Source of the DNA: Epichloe hybrida
Taxonomy: Eukaryota; Ascomycota; Sordariomycetes; Hypocreales; Clavicipitaceae
DNA length: 64,000 nucleotides
Assembly (NCBI GenBank): GCA_019022495.1
Contig: JAFEKR010000010.1
Location: 1,364,001-1,428,000, forward strand
Direction of reading: 5' to 3'
Shown here: positions 9,901 to 24,850 of the stretch, in pieces
Position numbering within the stretch: the stretch's first letter is position 1
How the letters are laid out: each line of letters starts with the position of its first letter
Position numbers and translations under genes: made by a program
Notes under the pieces: generated by a model
The model's database searches: none
What the model saw: only the letters and a program-made list of their open reading frames with translations
Told to the model about the DNA's origin: nothing

Positions 9901-11690
9901 CACATAGTAATTACTATAAAGACTAGCGAATTTACTATAAAAGGTAGTAAGGCTATAGAGAATTATAGTCTCTATAATAATAGTATTAATATAAATAATA
10001 TTATTACTAGGAAATGTTAAAGAAAGGAAATAAGGAAAGCTAGGTAAGCATAGTTTTCTTTTACTTTCTTAATAGTGTTCTAAGAAACTTAATATAGTTT
10101 GCGTATTAAAGATATGCCTCTAGAACTTATATATTATTATTAGGCAATAGCCTTATTATATTATAACCACTAGAAGGAAGTAATTATAAAGGAGCTTTTA
10201 AAGCTTTAATCCTTAAACTACTAGGAGAATATACTAGATAAATTATTTAATCTTAAGGAGATTATTAACCTTAGATAGGTTTTTAAGTATAAAACTAATA
10301 AAAAAGGTATTATTATAGAGTTTAAGGCTTAAATAGTGGTCTAAGGTAACTAATAACTAAAGGATAACCTTAATAACTACGTTACTACGCTTACTTTATA
10401 ATCTCTGCGTATATTACTTGCTATTTACTACACTAATAATCTTAACACGTGTTAATATAATATTTAGAATGCCTTCCTATATATAGAACTTAAAGAACCT
10501 GTTTTCTATAAGCTACTAGAGGGTATAAATACATAAGGTTATCTCTAGAAGATAACTAGAGTATTATATAAGCTATAGGAAGCTCCTTAATAATGGTTTC
10601 TATACCTAATATAATTCCTATTAAATCTAGGCTTTATCTAAGGAAAGGAAAACCTATGTATTTTCACAAAAGGCAGATTTATCTTGTTTTTCTATGTAAA
10701 TAATATTATAGTGCTATTTCTAAATGGATTTAAAGCAGAATTTAAAGAGCTATATAAGTAGTTAATAAACAGTCTAGATATTAAAGACTAAGGTAATTTA
10801 AAGTGGTTCCTAGGCATTAAAATTATTAGGAATTATAATACTAAAGAGATATAGTTATTATAGGAATTATATATTTAAAAGATAGCTTAGAAGTTTATTC
10901 CTAATATTATTAATAATGATTTAAAGAGCTTAATTATAACACCTCTAATAATAGCTATAATAGTTCTAAATAATAATTAGGCCACTAATAAAGAGATTAA
11001 TTACTATAGAGTAGTTATTAGCTCTTTAGTCTATCTTTACATTATTAGAAGACCTAATGTAGCCTTTATAGCTTTAAAGCTAGCCTCCTTTATAATAAAC
11101 CCTTTAATAAAGTATATTAAGCTTATAAAGGCTACTCTAATATACGCTTAGAACATAAGGAAGCTATGTATTTAATACTTAGGAGCGAATAGCTTTAATA
11201 CGCTTTTCTCTAGCACTAATGCCTCTCTTAGTAATAACCCTAATACTTAGAAATTAATATAAGGCTATGTCTTTATTATATATAGAGCTATAATTAATTA
11301 GAAGTCTAGGAGGTAGTATTATATAATAACCTTAAGCATAGAAGTAAAGCTCTTTATATTAAATTACAAAGCAAAAGAGCGTATATCTCTAGGTAAACTA
11401 CTTTGTAATATTAGCATATAAGTCCTTCCTCTATTAATTATCTAGTGTAATAATAAGTAGATAATTTATATTATAGAATATAAGAAAGGAAGGCTTTAAA
11501 CTAGTCTAAAGCATCTTAATATAAATTAAATATGAATTTAAGAGCAATATGCCCTAGGTAATATTAAGGTAAATTAGTTAAAGACCTCTAAGATACTTGC
11601 TAATAGCTTTACAAAGCCTTTATTAGGGTAAATACATAAGGAATTCTATTACTAGATTAGCTTATAGGAAATTCCCGCTTAATTATAATA
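6969..11690 (+). pseudogene. Copia gag-pol remnant
   Basis: The frame opens with ATG at 6969 and is broken by dozens of TAG/TAA stops, many at Trp or Gln positions. Recognisable parts in order: a gag region with a degraded zinc knuckle near 7800-7850; a protease motif near 8185-8220, read as YNSRA where LDSGA is expected; an integrase region about 8850-9500; reverse transcriptase about 10370-10900, with a DVxNAFLY-like phrase near 10455-10500 and FFYVNNIIVL (for FYVDDIIVL) at 10686-10717; and an RNase H region about 11000-11560, followed by NSFTKPLL near 11600. No enzyme could be made from it. Confidence 0.85.
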
Positions 11691-11749
11691 CTAGAAAATT
11701 ATTATAATCTCTTCCTACGCTTATAATCTTTAGCTTTAATAGATATCTT

Positions 11750-11763
11750 AGCTAAGGGGGGTG
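11750..11763 (+). promoter_or_regulatory. Copia polypurine tract
   Basis: AAGGGGGGTG directly precedes the TGTTAAG start of the 3' LTR. This is the expected site for plus-strand priming. Confidence 0.65.
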
Positions 11764-11995
11764 TGTTAAGAAGAGCTCCCTTAAAGCATAGGTTATATAA
11801 GGGCAGCGCGCATTAATAGGGATAAAACGTGAGGTTAGACATTAGTAAATATAATATATTAGAAGTACCTCCGTAGACTAGTTATTACTATAGCGCACTA
11901 TGTACCTTTTAGGTACAAAAGTCAGGTGCTGTCTGCATCTCTAATTGACTGAAATCGAACGCTTTCTATCATTCATTTACACCCCTACCTTGACA
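11764..11995 (+). repeat. Copia 3' LTR
   Basis: Starts TGTTAAG and ends CTTGACA. Its last ~70 bases are almost free of RIP while its first part is mutated, the mirror image of the 5' LTR. Confidence 0.9.
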
Positions 11996-12075
11996 ATAAT
12001 ACACTTAGACTTAGTAAGCTTTAGTTAATATACTAGAGCCCTTATATCTCTTGCTTAGTTACTATTATTCTTATA

Positions 12076-15000
12076 ATTCTAAAGCTTCTCCTACTAGCTA
12101 CCTAAGAGTAATATAGGGGGGAGAATTACCTAATTTACTAGAGTAATATTAGATAATAACCTAATCCTAATAGATAAGAGTTATACCTAATTAAATAAGA
12201 GTAATACTATAGGTAAAGACACACTATATACTAATAAAACTATACTTATAATAAGACCCTTTACCCCTTATAGTAAAGCTATAGTAATACTAGAGTAAAT
12301 TACTTAGCTAGAAAAACTCTAAAGATTATAAGAATAAAAATAAGAGCTTATTAACCTTATTAAAGGTAACTTAAGGGAAGTATAAGGAAAAAGTAAGTAA
12401 AAAACTAGCCTTTCCTTAAGTAATAGTAGCTAAGAGATTAAAGTTAAGAATATTACTAAGCTCTAATACTCTATAAACCCCTAGAGGTATAAGATATAGA
12501 TAAATAACCTAAACTATACCTTTAATAAGGCAAAGAAGAAATACTAATGTAATTACTAAAAGATCCTTTTTATACTTAACTATATATATACTAATTATAG
12601 GGTAAGATAGGATAAATACTGTTAAAAATGAGACCTATTTTTAGCCCTTTCTAGTTAAAGAACCTTTTTATTACTAGCTTGCATTGCAAGCCTAATAGCT
12701 GCACTACAGCTATTAACAGTCGCGAAGGTAGCCATTAATGGCTACGTCATAGCTGTTAACAGCTGCGACTAACCGTGTGGATAACTAATCTAAATCAATT
12801 CTTAATTATAGATTATTTAATTGCGTTATAGCTACAAGCGTAGCCACAACCGTAGCGCCACTAGTAATTAAGTAAGCTAAGGTGACGTAAGCAGGTTACC
12901 CTATAGCTATCTTTAACAGTGATTTTCTCCTTAACTAGAGGTTATACAAAAGTCTTATATATAGTAAATTAAAGCTAGAAAATAGGGCTTTTATTTTATA
13001 TAGGAATATTTTTTAAACTAAAATTTAGTGTATATGGGTTGCTAGTTTGTATGGTAGTAAGTTGATTTTTTGGATTTTACATACAAATGAATTTTACGGA
13101 AAATAAAAAGTGGCCTATAAGACCTCTTTAGCGGTCTAGATCCACTGATATGGTTAGTAGGTATATAAGAGAAAGAAGATCTTTTTAACCTAGCTAGATA
13201 GCTAGACCTCTTAATCTAATAGCCGCATTGCCCGTATAATATCACTAAAATCAATTCTATTAGTATATAAGATATTGTAAAAGTTATCTAGATTAAATTT
13301 AATTAGTTAATAACTGCTGAAACCTTCCGTTACGTTGCGTTAAATATTTAACGTGGTGGCTCTATTAGTCCCTAACCGTAGAAGCTACACTTATACAGCT
13401 ATTGCTAGCTAGCAACTAGCTCCCTACATTTTAATAAATACCTTAATAAATAATAGGCTAATAGCTAGAATAATCTTAAGGATAACTAGAATAAATTCTA
13501 AACCTAGACGCTTACATTACTTAGGGACTTTGTAAACTATAATACCTAAATAGCTATATAGCTTAAGAACATAAAATAACGCAAGGGCTAGAGCCCTATT
13601 AAATTTAGTATCTTCCTAGATTAACTAGAGATATACCTAGAAAAAGCCCTAGAAAAGTTCTATACCCTTATATTCTTTATAAAGTTACTCCCTAAGCTAT
13701 AAGACTATATTAACCTATATACCTTTATTACTAGGAAAACATAAGAGTAGGTTATATAACTTACCTAGTGATTTTAGGAGGCTATACTAAAGAGCAAGTA
13801 AAAGCCTAAATATTTAGGAGATAAAGGATTATATAAGAATCCCTAATATTATAAAAATAACTTACCTTAAGGTTATAGGCTATATAGAGATTAAAGGAAT
13901 AAAGACTAGGAAAAGGGCCTAGCTATATACCTAAATAATAGCTAAGTTAAGGATAAGAGATAATATTTTAACTATAATAGCCTAGACTACCTTATAAATA
14001 AATATAATAAGCTAAGGAAAAATCCCTAAGATAAATAAGAAAACTTCCTAAGGTAAAAGTAAAAGCCCTTACCTTTACCTTAAATACTAAGGTACTAATT
14101 AGGTATTAATTTTATATACTAGTTACTATTTATAAGTATAAAGACATTAAAATAGTAGTAAATCTAAATAGCTACACTAAGCTTAATATTATTAGTATTA
14201 AATTTATAAGAAACTATAAGCTTAATTAGGCTAAGGCTATAGTACTTATTCTCTAAGTAATAAGGGCCCTTATAGTCCCTTAATATAGTATTTATAAGGT
14301 ACTTATTACTATTAAAGACTTAAGAGAGAAAGAAAAAGACCTTAAGCTACTATATATAGCTATAGATAAAGACCTAAGAGTAAGGGGAAGCCTTATCTTA
14401 ATTAGGATATATATACTTACTAAAGAATATATATAGCTTTATTTATACTTATAAGAGTAATAGTTTAAGAAAAAGAAAATAGCCTTTTTACTTATAACTC
14501 CCTATAAGTTTATAAAGGTAATATATAATAAGGCTATTATATATACTATTATAGGAGTTATAGAAAATAAGTTTATTACCCTCAAAGATAATAAGGAGGT
14601 AAAAGTATATAAAACTATTAAAGATATCCCTAAGAAACTATATAAGTTTAAAAATATATTTATAGTAAATAAGGTAAGTAATTTACTATTAAGAAAGGAG
14701 ACTAATTATATAATTAACCTAATACCTAAGGCTATGCCCTTATATAAACTAATTTACTCTCTTTCCTAAAGTAAGTTAAAGAAGCTTTATAAATATATTA
14801 ATAAAAACCTATAGAAAGGCTAGATAAAACCCTTTAAGAGCCTTATAGGTATACTTATCCTATTTATACTAAAGAAAGATAAAATACTTTAACTATATAT
14901 AAATTATTAAGGACTTAATAAAGTAATATAAAAGAATTACTATACTCTCCCTCTAATTTTAAAGATCCTAGACTAGTGCTAAGAAGCTTATTACTTCTTA

Positions 15001-18000
15001 AAGATTAATATTAAGAATACTTACTATTAAATTTATATTAAAAAGAGTAATAAGTAAAAGACTATATTTTATACCTATTATAAATACTATAAATACCTTA
15101 TAATACCCTTTAGGCTAACTAATATACTAGCTACTTTTTAGAGCTATATTTATAAAGCGCTTTATAAGCTAGTAAATACTATTTATATAGTATATTTAGA
15201 TAATATTCTTATTTTCTTAAAAATATAAGAGAAGCACACTATATATATTTAGGAAGTTTTAGAATATATAAGGTTAGTAAAGTTATATATAAAACCCTTA
15301 AAGTGTTTATTTTACTAGAAATTAGTAAAATTCCTAGGGTTTATTCTATTAGTTAATAGCATTTTAATAGATATATATAAAGTAAATATAATCTAAGACT
15401 AGAAAAAGCCTATAAGCTTTAAAGATATATAGTCTTTCCTAGGATTTTATAACTTTTACTAAAGGTTTATTTACTAATACTCTAGGATTATAGTACTCTT
15501 ATATATGCTAATAAAAGGTAGTTAAAATAGTATTTAAACTAGGAAGTTTATATTTAGGGAAAGAGAATAGCTAGTATTTAACTAGCTAAAAGATACCTAT
15601 TAATAGGCATTTCTTCTTTATTATTATAACCTAAGTTAGCTAGTGTGTATTAAGATAAATACTTTAGTCTTTATAATAGTAAGAATCTTATTTTAGTAAG
15701 ATAATAAGGGCTAATAGTATCCTATAGTATTTTAGTTAAGGAAGTTTATAGATACTTAATATAATTATAGTATAGTAAATTAAAAGCTACTTACTATAGT
15801 AAAGTTATTTAAACACTAGTAATACTATATTAAAGGTATAGTAACTTTAGTAAAGGTCCTATTAAATTACTATAACTTATAGATTTTTATAAAGTAATAA
15901 AAGCTAAATAGAAAGTAAGCTAAATAGTGTATATTCCTTTGCCTCTTTTACTTTATAATTAGGCATAAACCTAGGAAAAGTAACCTAGTAAATACACTAT
16001 TAAGATAGTTTAATTATAAAGGTAAACCCTTAATAAATAGATTACTTTTACTAGAGCTTTAAAAGAAAATAGTAGTTACTAAAGAACTAGTAAAAGAAAA
16101 GATACTAATATATAAGAGAAAATATAGTAAAATACCTTTAGGGGAGGAAAATACCCTAGTCTTAATATATTAAAGAAAATATAGTAAGATACCTTTAGGG
16201 AAGGAAAATACCCTAGTCTTAGTAAAAAGGCTTAGTAAGATACCTTTAGAAAAGGAAAATACCCTAGCTACTATAAAGAGAGCTCTAGAGGCTAGAGTAG
16301 CCTAGTTAAGAGGCTAGTTAGCTACTATAAATCTAGTAAAAGATTAGCTAAATAAGGGTAATTTCTAGGAGAAAGTAATATATATCTAAGATATTAGTGT
16401 AGTATAAAAGATATAGGAGACTATTAAGCTACTAAATCCTTACTAATCTAGGCTAAATAAACTATTAGCATAATTACTATAAAAGGCATAGGATTAAGAT
16501 CTAGATTTATAAAGGTAAAATAGTAAGATTAATAATTCCTTAGTAAGAGGTAAGGGAAAAGCTAGTCTATAGTTATATAGTATAAGGGGCCTTTTAATAT
16601 ACTAAGACTAGGTAGTTATTCCCTAGGAGCTTATCTTATAATAGGAGCTTTTATAGTTATATTATAATAATTTACTAGTAAGTTACTTTAGAACTAAATA
16701 TACTCTTAAGCTATTAAAGCATTACTTCTAGTAGCTAGGCATAAGTAAGTTAGTATTTAACTATATTATAAGCTATAGGGTTTACTAGTAAGTAGTAGCT
16801 AGAAGGCATTACCTATATAGAAGCCTTAAATCCTTGCTAATACTATAGTAACTATAGGTAAAAATCTTAATAAATTTTATTATAGGATTACTAGTTACTT
16901 AAGTAAGTAAATAAGAGACTAATATAATCCTAGTAATTATAGACTAATTTACTAAGTACTTTATTTTCCTACCTATAACTATAATAATTAATATAGCTAA
17001 ACTAGTAAAGCTTTTCTATAAGGAGATTAAACTAAGGTTTAGAGTGCTAGAGAGCATTATATCTAATAGGGGATTAGTCTTTATAAGCTAATTTTAGTTA
17101 GACTTATGCTACCTATTATATATAAAGTAAAGGCTTTCTATAGTATTTTACCCCTAAACTAATAAGTAAATAAAGAGAATAAACTAAGTGCTTAAGCATT
17201 ACCTTTAAGGCTTTATAGCTAATAACTAATAGATATAGCCTAAGCTACTCCTAATAGCCTAATTTACCTATAATAATATAGTAAATAGGAGTATAGGCTA
17301 CTCTCCTAATTACTCCCTTATAGGCTATTTACCTAAGTTTTACCTAGCTCTTAAGGATAAGACTAAAGAAAGGGAAGTGCTAGAAGCTTATATATATATT
17401 ATAAAGCTATATAAAGTTAGAGAGTAACTAAAGTAAAACTTAGTAAAAGCTACTAAAACCTAAGTAAAGTACTATAACTAGTATTACTAGCTATTAATAC
17501 TAAAAAAAGGTAACCTAGTACTATTATTAGTAAAGAATATTAGGCTTAAGAATATAAAATAAAAGCTAACCCCTAGATTTATTAGACTATTTTAAGTACT
17601 TAATACTATAGGAAAATAAGCATATAGACTTACATTACCTAAAAAATATAGTTAGCTATATAATATATTTTATATTAGCTTATTAGAGCTATAGAATTAC
17701 TATAAAGACACTAAAGATAAGGAAATACTAATACTAGACTTAGAGAATAAAGATAATAAGTATAAAGTTAAGGAGGTTAAGGACTATAGGAAATCCTAAG
17801 AAAGTAATAAATACCTAGTAAAATAAAAGGGTTAGCTATGTAAATATAACTAATAGGTTCTAGCAGAGAATATAGAAAGCACTTAACGCGTAATTTAGGC
17901 ATTTTACTAAAATAAGTCTAGTAAGAAAAGTAGTGAGATATAAGTAAGTTATAGGCAAAAAGATATAATAGTCTTATAGAAAAGGCATAGCCTTATTAGC

Positions 18001-18246
18001 TACTATTACACTCTAGAAAAAAAAACCTTAGATTACTTACTAAAAAATAAAAGAAAATACACTTATAAAGTAAGGAGAGTTAAGGGAAACCCCTCTATAG
18101 TAGCCCTTATATAGGAATACACTATACCCTTATAAAGAAGGTATTTACTTACTTTCTTATTCTCCCTAATAAGGCCTCTTATTACCTAGAAAAAGCAATG
18201 CTTTACTATATTCTAAGGCATAAAACCTAGGTTATATGACTATAAA
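12076..18246 (+). pseudogene. Family A copy 1 gag-pol remnant
   Basis: Gag lies before about 14100, interrupted by the family C LTR. The protease-to-RT linker is about 14480-14770. Reverse transcriptase is about 14770-15250, with IYIVYLDNILIF at 15182-15217 for the VVYLDDILIF motif. RNase H is about 15540-16020. A 54-57-bp tandem repeat lies at 16119-16270. Integrase is about 16620-17260, with a degraded KLLKHYF zinc region and a VIVDxFTKY-like core. The end of a chromodomain lies near 17750-17900. Stops are everywhere and no product is expected. Confidence 0.8.
12620..13436 (+). mobile_element. Solo LTR of family C (817 bp)
   Basis: Interrupts family A copy 1 exactly where copy 2 runs without a gap. 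It begins TGTTAAAA, ends TTTTAATA (RIP form of TTTTAACA), and has the perfect duplication AATAC at 12615-12619 and 13437-13441. The first 500 bases match the sequence at 63503-64000. The interior near 12690-12780 and 12830-12900 keeps GC-containing inverted repeats. Confidence 0.9.
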
Positions 18247-18443
18247 TGTTACGTGGCGGAGCTAGATGCAGGCGTATATAAGACCAGATTCGGACTCTAG
18301 ATAGAAAGAATTAACCTTCTTTAGATATCTTACCTTGCACCTAACAGTAGCTCTTATAGCGAACTTAGTATGACTTTATAATAGCAGATCTATTAGCCTC
18401 TCTAATGGATTTGCCTTATATTATGCTAAACCTACACATAATA
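18247..18443 (+). repeat. Element D 5' LTR with TATA box
   Basis: Starts TGTTACGTGG and ends CACATAATA (RIP form of CACGTAACA), so the termini are a 9-bp inverted repeat. A TATATAAGACC element lies at about 18281-18291. The outer half is GC-normal and the inner half is mutated. Confidence 0.9.
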
Positions 18444-21400
18444 TTTAGTAGCAATTAGAGATTCTTTTATTATACCCTTCTAGAAACCTAGAAATAAAAC
18501 TATATATCTAAAACTAACTATTTATAGCATTAATTTATAGATATTTAGTCTAACTTCCTAGTTACTAAAAACAAACTATAACTTATTTACTAGTTTTAGG
18601 CTTTTAATAAAGCAAACCCCACATTTAAGTACTAAAAATAATAACTTATTAAAACTAAGGAATGAGAAGATTTAATTAAACTTATAAAATACGAATTTAA
18701 TAATAGACTGCTTAAAAAACGCGAAAACCTAATATATTAAGAACCGCCTATTTACTAGAATCTAATAGATTTGCAAGCTATACACCTTATGTGAAAGGAA
18801 GTTAAATTATGTATTTACAAAGCTAAATCTATAGGTTTTCTTAACAAATTTACTAGATTAAAAGGTAGTGAGGTATTAGAGAGATAATCTAAAAACATTA
18901 GCCTTGCTTATAGTATAATAACCACTAGGACTAAGAGTAGCATAGAGAAGGATAAGAATAATAAAGGAAAGGGGATTAAAAACTATCCTAAAAACAACAC
19001 CACTATTTAGCGTACTAAACCCCCTAACTAGCTAATAGAGTTATATCTAGAGGACCTATAATTAAGACCTTTAGGGAACCTACTAGATTTAGAGGAATTT
19101 TATAACCTCTAGTTAGGATCTTTAGAGAACCTATAAGACCTAGGGGAGTTTTACACTAAGATTAGTAAATCTAACACTATAAGGATCTTATAGGAGGCAA
19201 TGTAGTAATAATAGGTTACGTAAAAAGTAATAATAGCTAAAATAATAGTAGGAATAGACTAGCTAGCTATAAGATTAATAACTAAAATTAGAAGCTTGCA
19301 AAATGCAAATGCATTAGTGGGATTAACGCTATTAGCGTAAAATGCTACCTAAGGAATGTTATATTCACTAAATAACTAGGGTTAGCATAACAGCTACCTA
19401 GATACTAAAGCAGGACTATTAGTATAACTAATATACCTGCAGTACTAATAGTATTAGCAACCATAGTACCCATAGGATTTCACATAATAACAGGCGAATT
19501 CACACTAGATATAGCATTAAACTACGTATTCCCTAGGTCTAGAATAGTATATAACTTCCTAACCTAGAAAAAGAATGGATCTAGCGTTTAATTAGAATTA
19601 GGATAACTAACAGATAGAAAACGCGAAATAAAACGCGGATTTAACATGGAAAATTACAGACATTAGACACTTTAAGCCTTGTAATAAATTAGAAGAAGCT
19701 AGCAAAGACCTTATAATATAAAACAGGAAGTAAACTATTTTCTATAATATTAAATTATAAGTCTAGGTAGTTAAGGATTACTTATATTATGCTAACCCTA
19801 GTTAACAAGACATTATCTAAAAGAAGATTTAGACACTATTCTAAGGAGACATAATAGTATAGTACTAATAGCATCTTAATTTAGAAGAATAGAGCACTAT
19901 ATTTAGCAATATACTATTAGTTTTTAAGGCAGTTTAGAAGGAATTTAGTATTTAAGTTTAGGATATAATAGCGTAGCTTAATAAAGCAAAATACACTAAA
20001 GAAGACATTAAGAATAACATATCTTTTCGTGATTTTATGTTAAAAAATTTCTAGTATACTAGAGCAAATAGCAAAACAATAAATTATTAGCTTCTAGTAT
20101 GCCTATGTCTTAAACTTTATCTAGGATTACGCTAGATATATCTAGTTCTAATAATAATAAATATAAGATTAGCTTATATTACTATAGTAAATAATAAAAG
20201 GCAGGACCTATATAATTACTTATAGAGTGAAGATTAGTCTATAGCTAGAAAAGGCAAAGGGAAGCTAAAAGTTTATTTTAACACTAAGATATCTAGTAGT
20301 AACTTAGAAGAAGACAAGGATAGAGCTTAAGTAAATTAGAATAGACTATTAAACACATGATTTTAGCTAGGAAATTAACATTATAAATAGAATAATTAGA
20401 ATATCTAAAGATCCTTAGGTTTTTTCTAACTAAGGCTATACTAGTAAAATACGTAAATTAAGGGATAAAACTAGAGACTATGGTGAAATAGACTGTAGGA
20501 GAATAGAGAAAAGCGTCTAGGTTTTAGTTAGAATTAATAAGATAACCCCCTAGTCTAACGTGATAAATAATAATTATAGGACCTAGGACTATTAGAGGCG
20601 TTTAGCTAGTAGTAGTAGCCTAGGTAATTTTAACGTTAGGAGAAACTATTTACTAGGGATAAGGAATATGCCTATGTTATAGTATATAATAACAATTCTA
20701 ATGTATAATAACATAAGACTTATCTTTAGGAATGCAGTTATTATATAGCTAAAGAAGGGGAGGTTAAAGAGAATAACTATATAAAAACCTAAGCATAGGA
20801 CTTAAATTTTATTAAAACTTACTTTATAGAAAACATTAAAAAGGAGGCAAATAAGAACACTATAAGGATAGATTTAATAAAGCTAAACTAACTAGTTCTA
20901 AGATAAGTAATTAAGGCTATCGCAAGACTATAAGAAGTTAAATACAATAGGAAGCGAGTAAACATGTATTTAAAGATTAATATTAAGTTTAATAATAGGG
21001 GTAAGAGTCATTAGATTTGCCTTAACTTAGGAATGTTATTAATTTTAGTAAATAAGGCATAGCTCTAGTAGAATGGATTAAATGTAAAATAGGCGATGTA
21101 AGAACCTAAGCCTATATCTAGAGTAAGGTCTTCCTTTTTTATAACTAAAAAAGCTATATTTAATTTTTATATTCTAGGGATAGCGCGCGGAACTGAAATC
21201 ACTAGATATTTCACGGTAATAGCAAATATAATACTAAATCTAGGACTAAAATTACTACTAGGAATAAATTTCCTTTATAAGTATAGAGTAAAGCTTAATT
21301 TTATACGCCCTAGGGTGGTTTTTTAGTTAGTCTATAGTATAATAGTACTAGTAAAGATTTTTAGGCTAGCTACTAAAGTTTCTTATTAGAGGGTGATTGC

Positions 21401-24400
21401 TACGTAAATAGTGTTAATTTCGCTAAAAGCATTAGCATATATACTAGTTAGTTAGAAAGCAGCATAAAGAAATCAGGAAATAAGTGTGTATTATGCGTAG
21501 TTATATTTAGAATATTTTCCTAATGCTTTGTTTAGCAACACTAGCTAAAGGCAAATAATTGCCTATAACCTAACTAACAAAACCATCACAATCTATAAGC
21601 ATAAAAAGGTCACATAGCTAATAGTAGCTAGCGAAGTTAATGCTAACCACGTAATTAATAACCCTTTTGCGTATTATGCTTATTTTAGCAAAGACATCAT
21701 AAAGAAGATAGAAAATAGGGATAAGGATAGTAATAAATCTAATAAGGAAAAGGATAAGCTTAACCTAAAGAAAGTTAATGTAGGAGTGCTATTATACGGG
21801 ATTTTATATCTAGAAGAGATTTCGTATATTACTAACAAATTTAGAGTGTAAATTACTAATATTAACTATAAGGCCGCGAACAAATTTATCTAGCTTTCTA
21901 ATAAATATAATATCTATTAGGACAGAGGCATTATTCCTATGCCTAAGGATAAGAAAATAAGGATTAATCTTGTTAATAGGTAGCAATATTAAATAAAGCT
22001 AATTAGACCTTACAGATTAGGTGGCTAGATATAAGTAAACTTAATAAAGTACATAATAAACTCCACCTAAAAGGGAAGATAATATACCTAGATAAGCTAG
22101 TAGCTATAGTGTGTCTAGTGTTTATAGTCTAGTAAGAAACTAGTTAGGAAAGGAAAGGAAGAGTTATAATTAACATAAGACCGCTTAATAACATGGCAAT
22201 GCTAAATATATACCCTTTACTAGACTAAAGTGACATTATAGATAACACCTATAGTAAGAAGGTTTACTCTTTATTTAATAAAATAGGATTTTTCTACTAG
22301 CTACTAGTTAGGAGAGACCACTAGGCACGCATAGTGGTTATATTAAATCAAGGCCTTAAGGCATTAAATATAGCTTTAATAGAATATAAGAATTCCCCCG
22401 CTTTTGCCTAATAATTCATAGATAAATTATTTTGAAAATACAAACATTTTATATAAGTATATATTAATAATATTATTGTATTTTCGGATAGTATTAAGGA
22501 GCATTTAGTCCACCTTAATATCATGCTTAAAATCCTTAAGGAAAACAGGATAATAATTACCGCGAAAAAGTCCTTTATTAGTTACCTAGCTATTTAACTA
22601 CTTAGTTTTGTTGTAAATAGTAATAGAATTATTAATACTAATAATAGACTTAAAGCCTTTTAAAAAATGATTTTTCTAAGCAATTTATTAAGTCTTAAAA
22701 CTTTTATTAGAATAGCTAGTTTCCTCCGCAATAGAATCCCATGGTTTAACATATAAATCTAACTATTATAGGAACAAAAAACAGCGTTATTAAAGGAGTT
22801 TTATAATAAGGATAAGAAAATCACTAGTATCTTAAAGCTAGTATAGAAAAGATTAATATAATAAAAGACGTTTTTACTAACTAAGGAGGAGAAAAAGGCT
22901 TTTAAAGACATTAAAATATTCTTAAGTAAGAAATAAACCCTATAGCATCACAATTTAAAAAAGCCGCTTTTCCTTAAAATTAATGCCTATAAGGAAGGTT
23001 TTAGTTTGTACACGTTCTAATTATAAAAAGAATAGGATAGTTAAAGCATTCCTAGAAAGGACATTAAAAGTAACTAAATATAGCTAATCCTATTTCTTTT
23101 AAGGGTAATATTAAGTGTTAAGAAATAATATAGTTTAACTAAAGTAAAAGTGGCTATAATTACATAAAGTGTTAAGAAGCTCTAAAAAATAGTTTAATCT
23201 AATAGCATAGTGGTTAATATATTAACTAACTACTCTCTAGCAAAAGGCATTATTAAACACACCTTCTTATTAATAATAGATTTAGATAAGGCTAATCTAA
23301 AATTAGCTAAGGTTATAAATTATCTATTGTAATTTAACTTAAAAGTAACGCATATACTAGGAGTGCTAAATATAGTGCTAGATACACTTTCAAGGTTACT
23401 AGTAAAGGTAACCTATAGGGAAGCAGCGTAAAAAAGTTAATATAATAAACTAGACATAAGCGCATATTTCACCACTAAGGAATACATTGTAACTATAATA
23501 ATCAATAATAACCTTAAGGCTAGAATTATCTAAGGGTATTAATCTAACTAAAAGTTTAGTTAAATTATTATAGCTATAAAAGCATACTAAGAGAGATAAG
23601 CAGCAAAGAATGCCTAGATTAAACCAAAAATTCCCTTATATAAATAGGATTTACGCGAGGATAGTTTATTATACTATCACAGTAAAGATAGGTTTTTCTG
23701 TCTTTACATTCCAATAATAAAGGTTAAATCCATACTATAACTAGTTTATAATAAACAGTAACATTTCAGAATCACTAGGATAGTAGTAAAGCTTTAATTA
23801 GTGTGTTTCTTACAAATAAGCTAATAGATTTATAACTATATAGCTTATTACATAGTATGTTAGGAGAATGCAATTAATCGCTTAAAACCACTAGGAGAGC
23901 TATAACCTTTATAGTTAAAACTAATGCCTTTCCACATAATTTCACTTAACTTTATAATAGATATACTAGAAGTATTAGCTATAAACATAATATAATAAAT
24001 AGAAGGATACATAACATATAATTCGTTATACCTAGTAAATTACCTATTTAGTAAAAGGACTCTTCTAATACTAGGGCATACCATATACCTAGTAGAAATC
24101 TAGGCGAAATTACTCCTTTATGCGCTATATATTGTAAATTAGGGATTACTAAGGCAGATTATTAGCGACAAAGACCTAAAATTCATATCTAACATATAAA
24201 AAGAGATATTTAGACGCGTAGGAGTTAGACTTCTTATAGGCATAGTATACTATCCCTAAATAAATAAAATAACGGAAAGGAAAAATCAGATAGTAATAAT
24301 CACAATCTAATATTATATAGTGACAGACCTAGATATAGCGTAAATATTACTACTTCTAGCGCTATAGCATTAACTAAATAACACTATAGCAGTAAGTATA

Positions 24401-24850
24401 GGGCAAGCGCCTAATAAGCTATTATATAGATTTCGCCCTCTAAGCATTATTAATCTTCTTTCTCTAAATAACATAACTAACACTAGGGCTAGCGCAAATA
24501 ATATAGTAGTATTACGGAAGCTATACTAGCATAAGGCTTAGCTAGCAATTACAATAGCCGCTGCCCTCGCTAAGATTTAGTATAATAATTATCACAAACT
24601 AGTTAATATTAACGTAGGGGACATAGTATATCTATAATTACACAAGGGATACAAGTTACCTAGTAAGCCTAAGAAAAAATAGTTACCACAAAGAGTAAGG
24701 CTATATAAGGTACTAGAAAAGGTAAACCTATTAGCATATTAGTTAGATTTCCCTCTAGACTCTTAAGTCTATCTAGTAGTATTAGTAGCATAAATATAGA
24801 AACTAGCATAAGGAAAGGATCTATTTAATAGGGAAGAACTAGCGCTACCG
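18444..24850 (+). pseudogene. Element D gag-pol remnant
   Basis: The region to about 21000 probably encodes Gag but has no motif I can name. The reverse transcriptase region (about 21950-22700) has VYINNIIVFS (for YIDDIVIFS) near 22458-22488. RNase H (about 22860-23400) starts TFLLTKEEKKAFKDIK and ends in a HILG..N..LDTLSR phrase, for the usual HxPGxxNxxADALSR, near 23348-23395. The integrase zinc and core regions follow at about 23660-24500. Stops and TA-shifted codons throughout mean it cannot be translated. Confidence 0.75.

Larger units (their letters stand above)
6565..11995 (+). mobile_element. Ty1/Copia LTR retrotransposon, heavily RIP-mutated
   Basis: Two 232-bp LTRs (6565-6796 and 11764-11995) bound a 4.97-kb interior. 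Order on the plus strand: primer-binding site, gag, protease, integrase, reverse transcriptase, RNase H, then a purine tract. Integrase before reverse transcriptase marks it as Copia. The right flank ATAAT matches the family A LTR sequence ATAAC, so it inserted into that LTR. The left flank (ATAGG) is neither a matching duplication nor family A sequence. Confidence 0.9.
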